Made by a program: the position numbers and the translations under genes. Shown piece by piece: positions 23,455 through 35,009 of a DNA stretch of 64,000 bases. Source of the stretch: Cylindrodendrum hubeiense (lineage: Eukaryota > Ascomycota > Sordariomycetes > Hypocreales > Nectriaceae); assembly GCA_014621425.1 (NCBI GenBank), contig JAANBB010000031.1, positions 124,001-188,000 of the forward strand. The letters run 5' to 3'. Within the stretch, counting starts at the first letter, position 1. Each line of letters starts with the position of its first letter. The notes beneath the pieces were generated by a model. It was not told the origin of the DNA. It ran no database searches and saw nothing but the letters and a program-made list of their open reading frames with translations.

Positions 23455-25539
23455 GTTTGCGGTTGGTTGATGGTGAATGACTAGAAAACGAGTCAACAGA
23501 GGTATCTCAATTGATATATGGCAAGGTGGAATGATACCCGGGCGGATGGAGAAAATTCAGACGTGTTTTCGGGCGTTTCCGGCTCAAGTGACGGAGGTGT
23601 CTCGATTTTTTCTCTCGCGACCAAGCTCTCCTGATGGAATCTCAAGGTGGAGGGGCAGTTGTGCGGGGGAGGGGTAAAAAGTCGCTGTTTTGGGCAGGCG
23701 GTGAGAAAACTCATCGCCACTAAACGCGAAACGCACTCACCCAGATCTACCCGACGCTGAGGTCCGTCACACGCAGCAAAACTGTTGGCTCAATTGGGAA
23801 ATGTCACAATACACGCGTGGATGATCTTCTGGGGTTGCTACTTGGATGTCTGCAGCATGGCTGGTTAAGGCTTATTTGGGAAACTTTCCGAAACAGGTCA
23901 GCCGCATTCAAACGCATGAGAGCAGAACTCACCGGACTGCCGTTTTGGTGACCCCCTCAGGGCAACAACAGAAATTGAAATTACTCCTTCAGAATTTGTC
24001 ACTCATTGAACTCCCTACTCAATTATTCCAACTCAGTCGCTTCTGCTTTTGACACTAGCAGGTTCCTCTTTGAGAACATGGTGTTGAGACCAACCAGAGC
24101 GAACATCACTGACAAATGTCAGGGTTGGGACGCAATCGTATTCTCCAGGTGCCTAGCATGAAATTCTCTAAGATATTCCCTGAGATGATGCAAGTAAAAA
24201 TGCATTCATTCTACTAAGAGCTCAATATAACATGATTACTCAATCCTCCAGCTGCCACACTGGCGTCTCACCCGCATTGCGGGTCAAAGGCAACCGTCCT
24301 GGAAAGGCCTCGCTGCCAACAGCAAATGCTGCATTCCTTGAACGTCACTCAGTTCAGTTTTGATTAATTATTTCATTGGGTGAGAGATCAATGCGTTCAC
24401 TCATCTTGGAACATCCATCATAGGAGTGATCTGCTTAAGCAAAGAAAACTCAGATCATTTACGTTCAAAAGTAAGCGATGTATCCAGTCTCCAAGCATAC
24501 AAAAGGAAGCACTGATCCATTATTTGCGATCATTGCTCCTGGTCAGGCCGGGGATGGTAGTTTTAGACGAGCTGGCTCTGGCTATCTTGAACGGCACTTG
24601 ATAACTACGTCACCCGTTAGGCTAAGCAACGGAAGGCTAAGTAGCGTAGCCATATTTAGAATTCAAGGCACCATGAGTCAGATCATTTCAGGATATGATC
24701 TCAGGATTTTCGCGAGACATTGTTGCCGTTTGCCGGGAGGTTCATCTGTTGGACGATCACGGTATTGACGTCGAGAGAGAGGCCACCGTTGGGGTATCTG
24801 AGACAGCATAGCGGAAATGACGCTTACTCAAAACAAGAAAATAAAATAGCAAGTTATAACACGTCATAAGCGTCATTTCGAATCTTCGCTACTGGTCCAT
24901 GCCGGTAAACCCTTTCTCCGTGATTGCGATCTCCATGCTAGCGAGGCCATGTGAGCAACTAGTTTGCATCGCTCAAAACTTTGACTCCGACAGATCCATG
25001 GCTGGGGAAAACGGCTAACGTCAGTGGCCGTTGCGTTCAATTGAGAAAACATCAAACGGCCCATCGGTCCGCGGATCGAAAGACATTCATCTGAATCCAT
25101 TGCCGCCACGTTGCCGTTGAGCCTGTCCCGAATCCACACTCGATCACAAGGTCACTAGCATCGGGAGCATGTCGGCGCTTTCAATACCCAAATCAACGGA
25201 AATATTCCCAATCGAGTCCTAAACAGGTCGCAGTCGGGGTGGTTCTTTCCGTGGATGTCTCCGCAATGCCGGGGTTGTGTCCCCCGCACCCCGGACGATC
25301 AGGTCAAAATGGTTAAGCAACCATGTGGAGAGCGCAATGCAGCATATTTAAGGCGGAGAAATGGATCAACACCCTGGTTAATGCTTCCCTGAAGGCCATG
25401 ATGCAAGACGAAGGGGATTATTCGTAAGAGGGGTGAGCGTATTTCGCTCACTTATACAAAAAGCCGCTGTTATTAAATGCCGAAGCCCTGCTCTCGCGAG
25501 CACTCCAATCCATGTAGCATTGCTATTTTCACTTCCATC
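23455..25539. other. Intergenic, no supported gene
   Basis: The divergent space between adenylosuccinate lyase and the carboxylesterase. Only short ORFs without domains. The left 300 bp presumably hold the housekeeping promoter. Confidence 0.45.
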
Positions 25540-27205
25540 ATGAAGCGCATTCAGCATTTCTCAGTGGCTATTCTCTCACTGCTCTCTTCAGTAGATGCAG
25601 TGAAGCCTCTTGTCGATTTGGGTTACAGTAACTATCAAGGAAAGGTGCTCAGTAACGGTGTCACACAATGGCTAGGTGTGCGATATGCCGCGCCTCCACT
25701 CGGGGACTTAAGGTTCAGTCCTCCTCAAGATCCCCTTAATAATGACACCGTACAGGACGCAAAAGATGTAAGCGATGGGAACTGCACTAGTATTGGCAGA
25801 ATCACACTTACAAGAATTGCAGTGGAACTTTATATGTATCGGAACAGGCGCTGCCTCGAGTAAGATTGGGACGACACAATCAGAGGACTGTCTCTTTGTC
25901 AATGTCTTCGCCCCAAGCGACGCCACCAAAGATTCTAAATTGCCCGTTTTTGCTTTCATACAGGGTGGCGGCTTCAACACTAACTCCAGCCCATATGTGA
26001 ACGGAGCTGGGCTCATCAACGCCGGAGACATGGACATGGTGGTCGTCACTATGAACTACCGCGTTGGCCCATACGGCTTCATTGTGGATGGCGACAAAAT
26101 AACACCAAACATTGGCCTCCATGACCAACGCAAGGCCCTTAAGTGGGTGCAAAAATACATCTCCAAGTTTGGAGGTGACCCTGACCATGTCATGATGGGA
26201 GGAGATTCTGCAGGTGCCGCGAGCGTCGCTCATCACCTTAGTGCGTATGGCGGGAAAGATGAGGGCCTATTTCATGCAGCGGCAGCTGAATCGGTCTCGT
26301 TTGCCAACATGCTAACGGTAAAGGAGTCTGTGTACTTGTATGATAACCTGGCTATTCGCTTAGGTTGCGTCGGCAAGAATGCCCTGGCCTGTTTGCGATC
26401 CAAGTCGGCTTTGGAGATCCAGGTGGCAAACTACAATATTCCCTATCCCGGAGCTGCAGCAGCACCTCTTTACATGTGGACTCCGGTAATCGATGGCGAT
26501 CTTGTCCCGGACCTCACCTACAAACTGTTTGAGGAGGGCAAGTTCGTCAAAGTGCCCGCCATCATGGGTGATGACACCAACGGCGGCACTGTATTCACTC
26601 CCAAAAACACATCGACCTTGGCCGAGAGCGATGCCATTCTGAAGGCCCAGTTTAGTTTCTTGACGCTGGAACAGTTGGGCACCATCAACGACTTTTACCC
26701 GAACAAGAATGACACTTGTCCAAACTCGGGTTGCTACTGGCGACAGGTCAGTGATGCCTACGGCGAACTGCGATACATGTGCCCTGGCATTTACATCTCG
26801 AATGCCTTCACCCAACACGGTGTCCCCAACTCATGGAATTACCTCTACAATGTCGAAGATCCGGACCAAATGGCACAAGGCCTGGGAGTTCCTCACACTG
26901 TGGAAGTCTACTCCATCTTCGGCCCAGAATACGCAGGCGGTGACCCACCAGTCAGCTATTTAGAAGGCGGAGTGAACGAAGATGTAATACCAGTAATTCA
27001 AGGATACTGGTCGAGCTTCATCCGTTCTTTTAACCCAAATACGCACCGCGATTCTGCGTCGGTTAAGTGGGAGACTTGGACAAAGAAGCGCAAGCAGCGC
27101 ATTGTGTTTGAGACGGGCGGTGTGACAAAGATGGAGAAGATTAGCAAAGACTTACAGAAGAGATGCGATTATTTTGCGTCCATTGGGCCTAGCATTAGAC
27201 AATGA
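25540..27205 (+). CDS. Secreted type-B carboxylesterase/lipase
   Basis: Two exons (25540-25767, 25823-27205; 55-nt intron) give 536 residues. A clear signal peptide precedes cleavage near residue 20 (hydrophobic AILSLLSSVDA). The alpha/beta-hydrolase features are the early GVRYAAPPLGDLRFSPPQ motif, the SEDCLFVNVF motif (type-B signature 2), an oxyanion-hole-like QGGGF (here Gln-Gly-Gly-Gly rather than His-Gly-Gly-Gly) and the nucleophile Ser205 in GGDSAGAAS. A likely catalytic histidine occurs in LGVPHTVE. It hydrolyses carboxyl esters outside the cell; exact substrate unknown. An in-frame upstream ATG at 25477 would add 21 residues and bury the signal peptide, so I chose 25540. It stands alone and no secretion partner is visible. 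Confidence 0.87.
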
Positions 27206-27531
27206 GATCGAAGTTCTTTTAATAATTATGTACTTACTTAAAACTCTAAGCACTTAGAAGAATATCTGATTCTCGTCGCTGTATAGTACGAGTCAAAACT
27301 AAGGATTCTAAGGCGAAAGGGCACAGTATCTTCCCGGTTTAAGAATTCGTATGAGTCCTTCCCATGAGACACCTGAATAATCTTAGACCCCCCGGAAAAT
27401 TCAACAATCTAGTCCAGACAGCTCTTTGTTACTAAAGATATTAGTCAAGTCTTTTGATAAAAGGTAAGTTGAGTAGCAAACTATTGTTCTCTGAGGCTAA
27501 CCACCATTTGGTGGTCTTGCTTGCTCTGGCG
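27206..27531. other. Intergenic, no gene seen
   Basis: A convergent 3' region between the esterase and an orphan gene. Confidence 0.5.
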
Positions 27532-28122
27532 TTAGTTGATGCTGAGATTTGCAAATTGCTGTTCAATTGGCCGGGCAGGGCGTTCAAGTATTGCTCTCCT
27601 CCTCTCAGTTGAATGTCGGAGACCATGGAGGATATCCATGTCGAGATCCGTAAGCACCAGAACGTGTTGCGCTCCAAGAAGACAGGGGACCATCAACGCT
27701 CGAAGCAAAAGGATATTGACACTGCAGACTACCACGTGGTCTGGAATTTCCCGAGCATCATTCTCTTGCATGTAGCATAGGCGGCCCAGTAGAAGAGATT
27801 GAATAATCAAAGAAATCAGACGGGGTGTGATGTTCAACCCGCTCTCTCTTGAGAGCCGGTCTGCAACTGCATTCCAGTATTCGTCCTCACCAGCAGGGGA
27901 AGGGTCAATTGTCGCAAGTTCATCACCGCAAGTCTCCACGAAATAGATGATAAGATCGTCGAGAAATTCATTGGGGTGCCCAAGTCCCGTGGATATCCGT
28001 ACAGTACTCAGATCTGCATATGTAGGACCAGGGAGCCTTCTGAGGTTAAGTCCACTCATTGTGTTGAGGTAACCTAGAAGGTAGGTCGTTGTGGGGAGAA
28101 CTTGACCATTATCCCCCGACAT
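27532..28122 (-). CDS. Hypothetical protein, 196 aa
   Basis: A single-exon ORF with plausible fungal codon use and a balanced composition. It starts MSGDNGQVLPTTTYLLGYL and has a helical, leucine-rich middle (ISLIIQSLLLGRLCYM and VNILLLRALMVPCLLG). These could be two amphipathic or membrane-associated helices, or the core of an all-alpha domain. The C-terminus is charged (STERRRAILERP). No signal peptide and no family recognised. It is divergent from the ELO-like gene, about 0.7-0.8 kb away, which may indicate shared control but proves nothing. Confidence 0.55.
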   Translation of the reverse strand: MSGDNGQVLPTTTYLLGYLNTMSGLNLRRLPGPTYADLSTVRISTGLGHPNEFLDDLIIYFVETCGDELATIDPSPAGEDEYWNAVADRLSRESGLNITPRLISLIIQSLLLGRLCYMQENDAREIPDHVVVCSVNILLLRALMVPCLLGAQHVLVLTDLDMDILHGLRHSTERRRAILERPARPIEQQFANLSIN

Positions 28123-28811
28123 GTTGGCGACGAGTATATCAAGTTGTTGATGATTCTGGGCTCAGGATGCTGCTAGAGCCGGAGGTGAGGTTGGTTAAAG
28201 TGTCCAAGACGATGATGGAAGTGTTAAAGAGGATTGTTGAGATGAAATCGCAGCACAGATGGGCGATATTTATACTTTATCGGATGTTGTTGTTCCTATT
28301 GTCAATGTTCAACTGTGTGTGGAATACAAAGTGAACAGCGATGAATAGGATTCACCATGTTCAATCATTTGTTTAATATGTTATCAGATTTTAGACCGAT
28401 CTAAATATGTTTTTGGGGATAATATGTGGCAGGTGGATTAGCGGCGCCTGTTGTCCGAGATTTATTGCGAATTCGGATTAGAACAAAGGTTTGAACAATG
28501 GCCCAGAGCGACGCTCTAGAGTGTGCACTGCACCTCAATGGTGATTCTGATGATGAGTTGCGGAACTACGCGGGTTACACCTATCTAACAAATCTTTGCT
28601 TTCATCTATGAATTCATTTCTAACTTATGAGCCGTAGTAAAAGCTTCGATACTACCAAGGATTTACCGCTGAGATGTGGTGACATGGCCAGTGGGATAAA
28701 TTAGGCACGAGCTCTTGAAGACCTTTGTTGATATCCGGTGGAAGATAGATGTACCGATGCCATATTCAATGCCAGGGTATGATTGTAGCCAGGTAGCATG
28801 GAGGTGCAAAG
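28123..28811. other. Intergenic, divergent promoter region
   Basis: AT-rich space between the orphan gene and the ELO-like gene; no distinct motif recognised. A TATTTATA sequence at 28269-28276 is about 150 bp upstream of the orphan's start. Confidence 0.4.
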
Positions 28812-28931
28812 GTGACTCATGCGGCCAGCAACTCTATCTTCCGCCCATCCAACTTGAGACGTGGACTTTTTAATTTGGCTCCAGTGAATGAATTCGACAC
28901 TGGTGATATTCAAATTACACCGTACATCAAT

Positions 28932-29609
28932 ATGGAGAGTTCTGATGATGGTATGATTTCCCAGGGCATGGGTTTCATGGTCGGCCAGACAATCATCTTC
29001 GTTGCCACTTGGATAGCGATCGATCGCTATGTGTCGCAGCATGGCCCCATTGCCCAAGCCCGGAATTTGACGCTGATCAACAGTTGGGTTTATTCTGCGG
29101 CGTCTTTTGCATTGCTCTTTTTCATTCTCTCACCCTACCACGACGAGACAGCCCGTCGTATATACCATGCGTCCAAATTCTACGAGTACGTGGACGTACT
29201 AGGCGTGCGGGCCGGCGGCGGGGTTATCGATCTACATTTTGGCTTCCACCACTTGACAACACCGTATCTTAGCTACGTGCGGGTCACACTACACAGCGAC
29301 GGGTGGTGGGTGTTGGCGAGCCTCAACACGTTGCACCACGGGCTGATGTATGCATACTTTGGCGGGGCGGGGTTCCTGCGACGGGCTTTGGAGGGGACGG
29401 GGACGATGCAGCTGGCCGTGGGGATTGGAGGTGAGGCTTGGATGCTGTGGGGAAGATTAGGAAAAGAAAATCAGGCGGTGTGGCCACATGCCGTGGGATT
29501 GGGACTGCTGGGCGCGTATCTGGTGTTGTGGGTTCGCGATGTCAGGATGAGGCGACGAGATCAGGTTGTAGATGCCGTCAAAAACCAGCGGGATGCGAAG
29601 GAAGATTAA
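28932..29609 (+). CDS. ELO-like (fatty-acid elongase family) membrane protein with altered His box
   Basis: 225 residues from the first in-frame ATG. The frame stays open back to 28812 and that part (NLAPVNEFDTGDIQ) also looks coding, so a 5' exon may be missing from this model. ELO-family marks in order: KFYEYVDVLGV (the K..E..D motif), DLHFGFHHLTTPYLSY, LNTLHHGLMYAYFGG, and several hydrophobic helices, finishing with a basic C-terminal tail that could be an ER-retention type end. ELO proteins are ER condensing enzymes that extend long-chain acyl-CoA with malonyl-CoA. The catalytic histidine box is normally HxxHH; here the spacing is HxxxHH, with Gly where a residue of the motif would be. 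It may be a divergent elongase or a non-catalytic relative. Confidence 0.68.
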   Translation: MESSDDGMISQGMGFMVGQTIIFVATWIAIDRYVSQHGPIAQARNLTLINSWVYSAASFALLFFILSPYHDETARRIYHASKFYEYVDVLGVRAGGGVIDLHFGFHHLTTPYLSYVRVTLHSDGWWVLASLNTLHHGLMYAYFGGAGFLRRALEGTGTMQLAVGIGGEAWMLWGRLGKENQAVWPHAVGLGLLGAYLVLWVRDVRMRRRDQVVDAVKNQRDAKED

Positions 29610-31038
29610 AGATGGTATGAGTGAAACGCCTTTACAGAAGCAGGAGCTTCCAACACTTTGATTCATTCTTGTATCAGATTTGTGTGCCTGTCCTGGTTGC
29701 AGCTTGAACGGTGGGACCGTGTCCAATCGTGCTGGCGGTTCTTGTGGCGCCTGTAACCAAGACGGAGACATTTCGGTTCGGCGGTTGATAGGCTCCAACA
29801 ATACACGGTTTTTCCCTAAGACTTCAATAATACATAGTTCCTAATAGCTAGTGTTTTGACCAAATTTTAGAGGACTGGTACTTACTTCTCTGTTTATTGC
29901 TAATACTAGCCAACGGGACCTAAACGCAAGTATGATGGCGACATCGCATTGCATCCCAGCGACCCAGCGTTTTGAAGCTGGGTGTCATGTCATGTGCACC
30001 CGATTGGCTGAACCTCGGGTCTTCGGAACAGATGAACAAAGGTGGGGGAACCTGGGACGGGAGACAATGACGAAACAGGCGCAGTAGGAACCGGCGCTTA
30101 CAGAGGCTCCGGAAGACGGCCTAGAGCTTGCCTTGAGTCAAAGAATTGGCCTGAGTCAGTGCTGGCGAAGTGGGCAGAGAGATGCAGCTGATGTGAGCAG
30201 GCTGGACCATTTCAAGTTCCGGATGCTCTCGTACAAGGCGCAGAGCTAAATCCAGCTCGCGTGGCCTCTTCCATTTAACATGTGGAGGTGTCGTCATCGA
30301 GGCCATCGTCATCGCCACAACAGGTTTGCTTTGCGACTTGTGGTACAGTACACGGCGCTATCGTTTGCCACTAATTTTTTGGTGCAGCAGTCAACTCAGC
30401 ACAGCAGCTTTCCGTCATACACTCTTAACGGATTCTAGAAGCTGGATCTCCAGACGCCGAAACAATACTTAGCCATACTCACGGATAATTAGCATTTGTT
30501 TCTTTAATAGCATGGCGCTAAGAACATGAGACTCTGAGACCCAAGACCAGTTCCCCAGCCTCCTCCCAATCCATCGTGTTCCATCTTTGTCCAGCCTCCT
30601 CCGCTCGCAAAGGCCCCCACATAGGGACCCCTGCTAGGCTGAAGCCCCCTGGAGCGATTAGTTTAGGCGCCGCCTGATCTGATACCAGCAGGGCGGCGGG
30701 GAACTCCAGTGGTCGAGCCCGCTGGAACAGTCACTGAAGCCTGCTGTGCCCGCCCATCCCGAACGAGGCCCACCAGAACCCGCCCGGGAAAAAAGACCTA
30801 CCTAGTCGGAGCTGGGTCTGGCCACATCACCTAACATTCCGTCAATTCCTCGCTCCACAGGCACATTCACAGCCTCTCCTCTTCCTCGCATCATCATCAT
30901 CACCAACCGCCAAATCCGCACAACCCGCCGCCCTCGACGCTGTGCGCGCGCTCCTTTAATTTTCCCCATTCTCTTCCTACAGCTGCCCTATCGACACCAC
31001 CTGCTTTCAACCAGCACTCGCTCTCGCATTTCGTCGCC
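29610..31038. other. Intergenic, no supported gene
   Basis: A 65-codon minus ORF at 30121-30318 has no recognisable features. The right part, C/T-rich with a CATCATCATCATC run, is presumably the Pom33 gene promoter and leader. Confidence 0.4.
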
Positions 31039-32199
31039 ATGGCTCCCGCGCCGAACCCCAACCTGCCTCTCCAGGAGAGGTTGCTTGCCCTCGCCAAGAC
31101 CCTACAGTGTACGTGCCGCCATCTCCTCTCTTCGAGCGCATTCAAAAGCTCCCTTGCTAACGTTTGTTTGTCCGCATCGCAGTCGCTTGGTTCGCTGGGT
31201 ACGTAATGTCTTTATCGCAGTTCCGCTGAGGCCTCCACCATCCTCCACCATCCCCTCCATCCCGGCCACATTGCCGTCCGATGCCGCCTGCGCGTGCCTC
31301 AATCCGATACCCTCCCACTGGCCCACAATCGGATGCGATAAGTTACTAACCTCTTCCCTCGCTAGTCACCTCACCCTGATCCTCACCACCATTCGATATG
31401 GCTTCTCGTGGCTTCGCATGAACTACTACGGTGGCGTGGCCCAGTTCTCCTACCGAACTTCCTTTGTTGCCGCTGCCCTCACCTACGGCATCGTCGTTTA
31501 CAAGACCCAGCGCGCCCGCGCAAAGACTGGCGCCCGCGCCCCCAACGGTTACATTGGCCTCCTGGCTGATGAGAATGTCCAGTATCTCGGTACGACGCTG
31601 TCCTGCGCCTCCAAACTCTCCTCTAACCGTCGCTAACCCGTTGTCTAGCCATGGCCTTGATCTGGCTCTTCTCTCCCCAGTACCCGCTCGCCCTCCTGCC
31701 CTACGGTATCTACTCGGTCTTCCACGTCGCTACCTACACCCGCGCCAACCTCATCCCCACCCTGCTCGCTCCTAAGCCCGTTCCCGAGGCCGACGGTGCC
31801 TCGCCCGGTCGCAAGCCCACCGTCGTCAACCCTCTGGCTGACAAGATCGGTGCCTTTGTCAAGGAATACTATGACGCCTCCATGTCTGTCGTCTCTAGCC
31901 TTGAGATCCTCCTCTGGTTCCGCATTCTCCTGTCTGTCATCCTCTTCCAGCGCCGATCCTGGATCCTCATCGCCCTGTACACTGCCTTCCTCCGCGCCCG
32001 CTACAGCCAGAGCAGCCATGTCCAGACCTCCTTCTCCCAGCTTGGTGCCCGTGTCGACTCCCTCGTCGGCGCTCAGGGAACCCCTCCCGCTGCCCGACAA
32101 ATCTGGGGTGGCCTCAAGGATACTGCCAAGCAGTTCCACGATGCGACCGACGTCGGCAAGTACATCAGCGGTGGTGCCCCGGCCAAGAAGACCTCATAA
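31039..32199 (+). CDS. Pom33/TMEM33-family membrane protein
   Basis: Four exons (31039-31108, 31183-31198, 31366-31589, 31649-32199) give 286 residues. Exon 2 is only 16 nt and encodes the middle of QFAWFAGH; both flanking introns are GT-AG and phases fit exactly. The protein has hydrophobic segments near LTLILTTIRYGFSWL, FVAAALTYGIVVY, MALIWLFSPQYPLALLPYGIYSVF, and LEILLWFRILLSVILF, as in the Pom33/Tts1/TMEM33 family. These are ER and nuclear-envelope proteins that shape membranes and help distribute nuclear pores in yeast. The C-terminal tail is amphipathic with lysines at the end (PAKKTS), consistent with the importin/curvature-binding tail of the family. The start follows CGCC, a good context. 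Confidence 0.88.
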
Positions 32200-33083
32200 A
32201 GGCATCGCGCACCGCACAACTTGGAAACTCTTTTAGTGCGCCAAACCGCATGCCCCGCAAGTCTTGCACTTGAACGAGATACGACAAGACATGGATCATG
32301 ACACTACGAGTTGGATCCAGGCTGCCATTTCAGCCAAAACTCGCATATGGATAGGATGAGGTTGAGGATCAAAGATTGATGGTTGGGAAGATGTGGTCCC
32401 AACAAGCGACGATAAGTGATGGGCTCGAGAGTCAAGAGCGAGCGGAAGACCTGGGGTATGGTAGCTGTATTTTTTTATTGACTGGGGGAGCTCTTGTGCT
32501 ACTGTTCTCATCATCGCTGGAAGGTGTTTGGTGGGTTGGACAGAGGCTCGGCTCTACGCATTTGGGATTGGGGAAACGGGATATGCCTTGCGCGGATGGA
32601 TTCCCAGGTGTTGGGGATAATACTGTATCACTCTGGTTTTAATCCAGCCACCTATTTGCTTTCCAATTGAGCCTTTGTTATCCAGCCACAGTGTGAAGCC
32701 TTGGACAAGATATGCCGGGTATTACGTAGTGAATCCTGTGTAAACGACTGTTAGTTATCCGTGTGCACTTAAATATCAGGTGTCCCCAGTTTCTGGATTT
32801 CCTACGCCTTTTTACAGAATTAATCCTGTATTGATTTGAAAAAACTGCCTACCTATTTTGTCCAGATGAACTCGTCATGTTGGTGAGATAAGACAAGCTT
32901 AAGGTGGGGCCACCCATCAAGCTATGACGCATGACGTCGTCCCGCCACTATTGACCACTCTCGTCCACCTTCAATTCCCCTCCAACAACCTCCACACGCT
33001 CTCTGTCGCATTTCTCGCTGAACTGCCCCAAAGTAGCATTTTGAAACCTCAAGCGGCCCCTCAAGGCACCAACGTCTAGCGCC
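32200..33083. other. Intergenic, no supported gene
   Basis: The 3' region of Pom33 and the promoter of the PTEN-like gene. No motif or RNA gene recognised. Confidence 0.45.
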
Positions 33084-35009
33084 ATGGCATCGCTGCTGAG
33101 ACAAATTGTCGCTGGCCCTAGAGCTCGTCACCCCGAGGCTGGGTTGGATCTTTGTTATGTGACGGACAACATCATTGCCACGTATGTCTATGCATGATTC
33201 TACTCCCCTTTGCTTGGATTCTGTGTTGTCTCTCGGTGCGAAACTGTTTTCAATTGCTAATGCGACTTGCTGGCTCGTTACAGATCTGGACCTTCACAAA
33301 CATACCCGCAACTGGCATACCGAAATCCGCTCGATCAGCTTGTTACCTTCCTCGATTCGAAACACGGCGACGACTGGGCAATATGGGAATTTCGCGCCGA
33401 AGGGACTGGCTACCCAGATGATGCTGTTTACAATCGCATACGACACTACCCGTGGCCTGACCACCATCCACCTCCATTCCGGCTGGTGCCCATGATCATG
33501 GCGAGCATGCGCAACTGGCTACACGGTGGCGAGCTGGAGGGTGGCGGGGCCACACATGATGGGCATGTTTCGACCCCTACGAGCGGCGCGGCCGGAGATT
33601 CTACAACCAATGCGACGGGAGATGGGAAGCAGAAGAAGCGCGTCGTCGTTGTCCACTGCAAGGCCGGCAAGGGGAGAAGCGGCACAGCCAGCTGCAGCTA
33701 TCTTATTTCCGAGGAGGGCTGGAAGCCCGAAGATGCTCTCGCACGCTTTACAGAGCGACGAATGAGACCTCAGTTTGGTGCGGGCGTTTCCATCCCGTCC
33801 CAGCTCCGATGGATCAGCTACGTCGACCGCTGGACCCAGGGTGGCAAAAAGTATGTGGAACGACCGATTGAGATTGTTGAAATCCACGTTTGGGGTTTGC
33901 GCAGCGGAGTGAAAATCGACGTGGAAGGCTTTGCCGACGAGGGCAAGCGAATAGAAGTCCATCACACCTTCAAAAAGGAAGAGAGAGTAGTGGTAGACGC
34001 AACGAAGCCACAGGAGAGCAGCATCAGCGATCTCATATGGGAAATGGCTGGATACACAGCCAATCGAGCGACAGAAACAGCGCCCGAAGGCGCGGATTTT
34101 GCAGATTCCACAAACCCCAATGAAGACGAACTGAAGACGGCGGGAGGTAAAAAGGCGAAGACTCTCTCACACGCAAAGTCCATCAAGCGGAAGGGCACAG
34201 CTCTCCTACATAAAGTCTCTCCATCAGACTCGAAACAGCTCATCGACAAGAACAAGAGAAACCTTGACATCGCAACCAGCACCTCGTCCTCTAAATCAGA
34301 CGTCACCGAGGCGTCAGATCCCGAGCCTGGGGGTATGGCTGTCATCCTCAAACCTTCCCAGCCCATACGACTTCCTAACAGCGACGTCAACATATCTGTG
34401 GAGCGACGCAACAAGACACCCAAGAGCATGGGTCTAACCATGGTAACGGCTGTGGCGCACGTCTGGTTCAACACTTTTTTTGAAGGACAAGGCCCGGAGC
34501 AGGATGGTCAAGCTTCAAACAGTGGTGTTTTCGGTATCGAGTGGGAAACCATGGATGGAATTAAAGGCTCCAAGCGGAAGGGGTATCGTGCAATGGATCG
34601 CATAGCGGTTATCTGGCGAGTTGCAAGCACTGGCACCGGGGAGGCAGAGCCAGGTGAGGTTGTTATAGAGCCACCTGAAGGCCAGCCCGTGCCGCAGATG
34701 AAGGCAGCGGACTGGGGTGGCGCGAACTCAGAAGCTCTAGACAAGTACCTAGGTTTGCGGGTACAAAGCAACGAAAGTGTAGATGTGAGCAAAGCTAGCA
34801 GCATCAAGAGCGTGGACGGGAACGAAACGGCGAAGAACGAGGATGAAGATGGAGGGTCGATTAAAGGTGTCAGGTCAAGCGGGCCAACTGGAGAAGAGCT
34901 ACAAGTGGACGATGAAGGAAACAAAGATTCAGAAAAGGTTGAGAAAAACACGAAGGAACCGGTACAAGATCCAGAGCTTAAGGATGGAGTAACTGTGCCA
35001 GTCAAATAG
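33084..35009 (+). CDS. TEP1: PTEN-like lipid/protein phosphatase
   Basis: Two exons (33084-33181, 33284-35009; 102-nt intron) give 607 residues. The N-terminus LDLCYVTDNIIAT and YRNPLDQLVTFLDSKHG are PTEN-family hallmarks. The P-loop HCKAGKGRSGTAS carries the catalytic Cys158 and the two lysines that favour 3-phosphoinositides; human PTEN has Thr where this has Ser in RSG. After the phosphatase domain, a C2-like domain starts around residue 210 (IEIVEIHVWGLRSGVKI) and is interrupted by a long low-complexity insert. The last 100 residues are acidic and Lys/Ser-rich. The protein likely dephosphorylates PIP3/PI(3,4)P2 at membranes and affects growth and sporulation signalling, as fungal Tep1 proteins do. 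An insert of about 45 residues rich in Gly, Ser and Thr precedes the P-loop. Confidence 0.9.
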
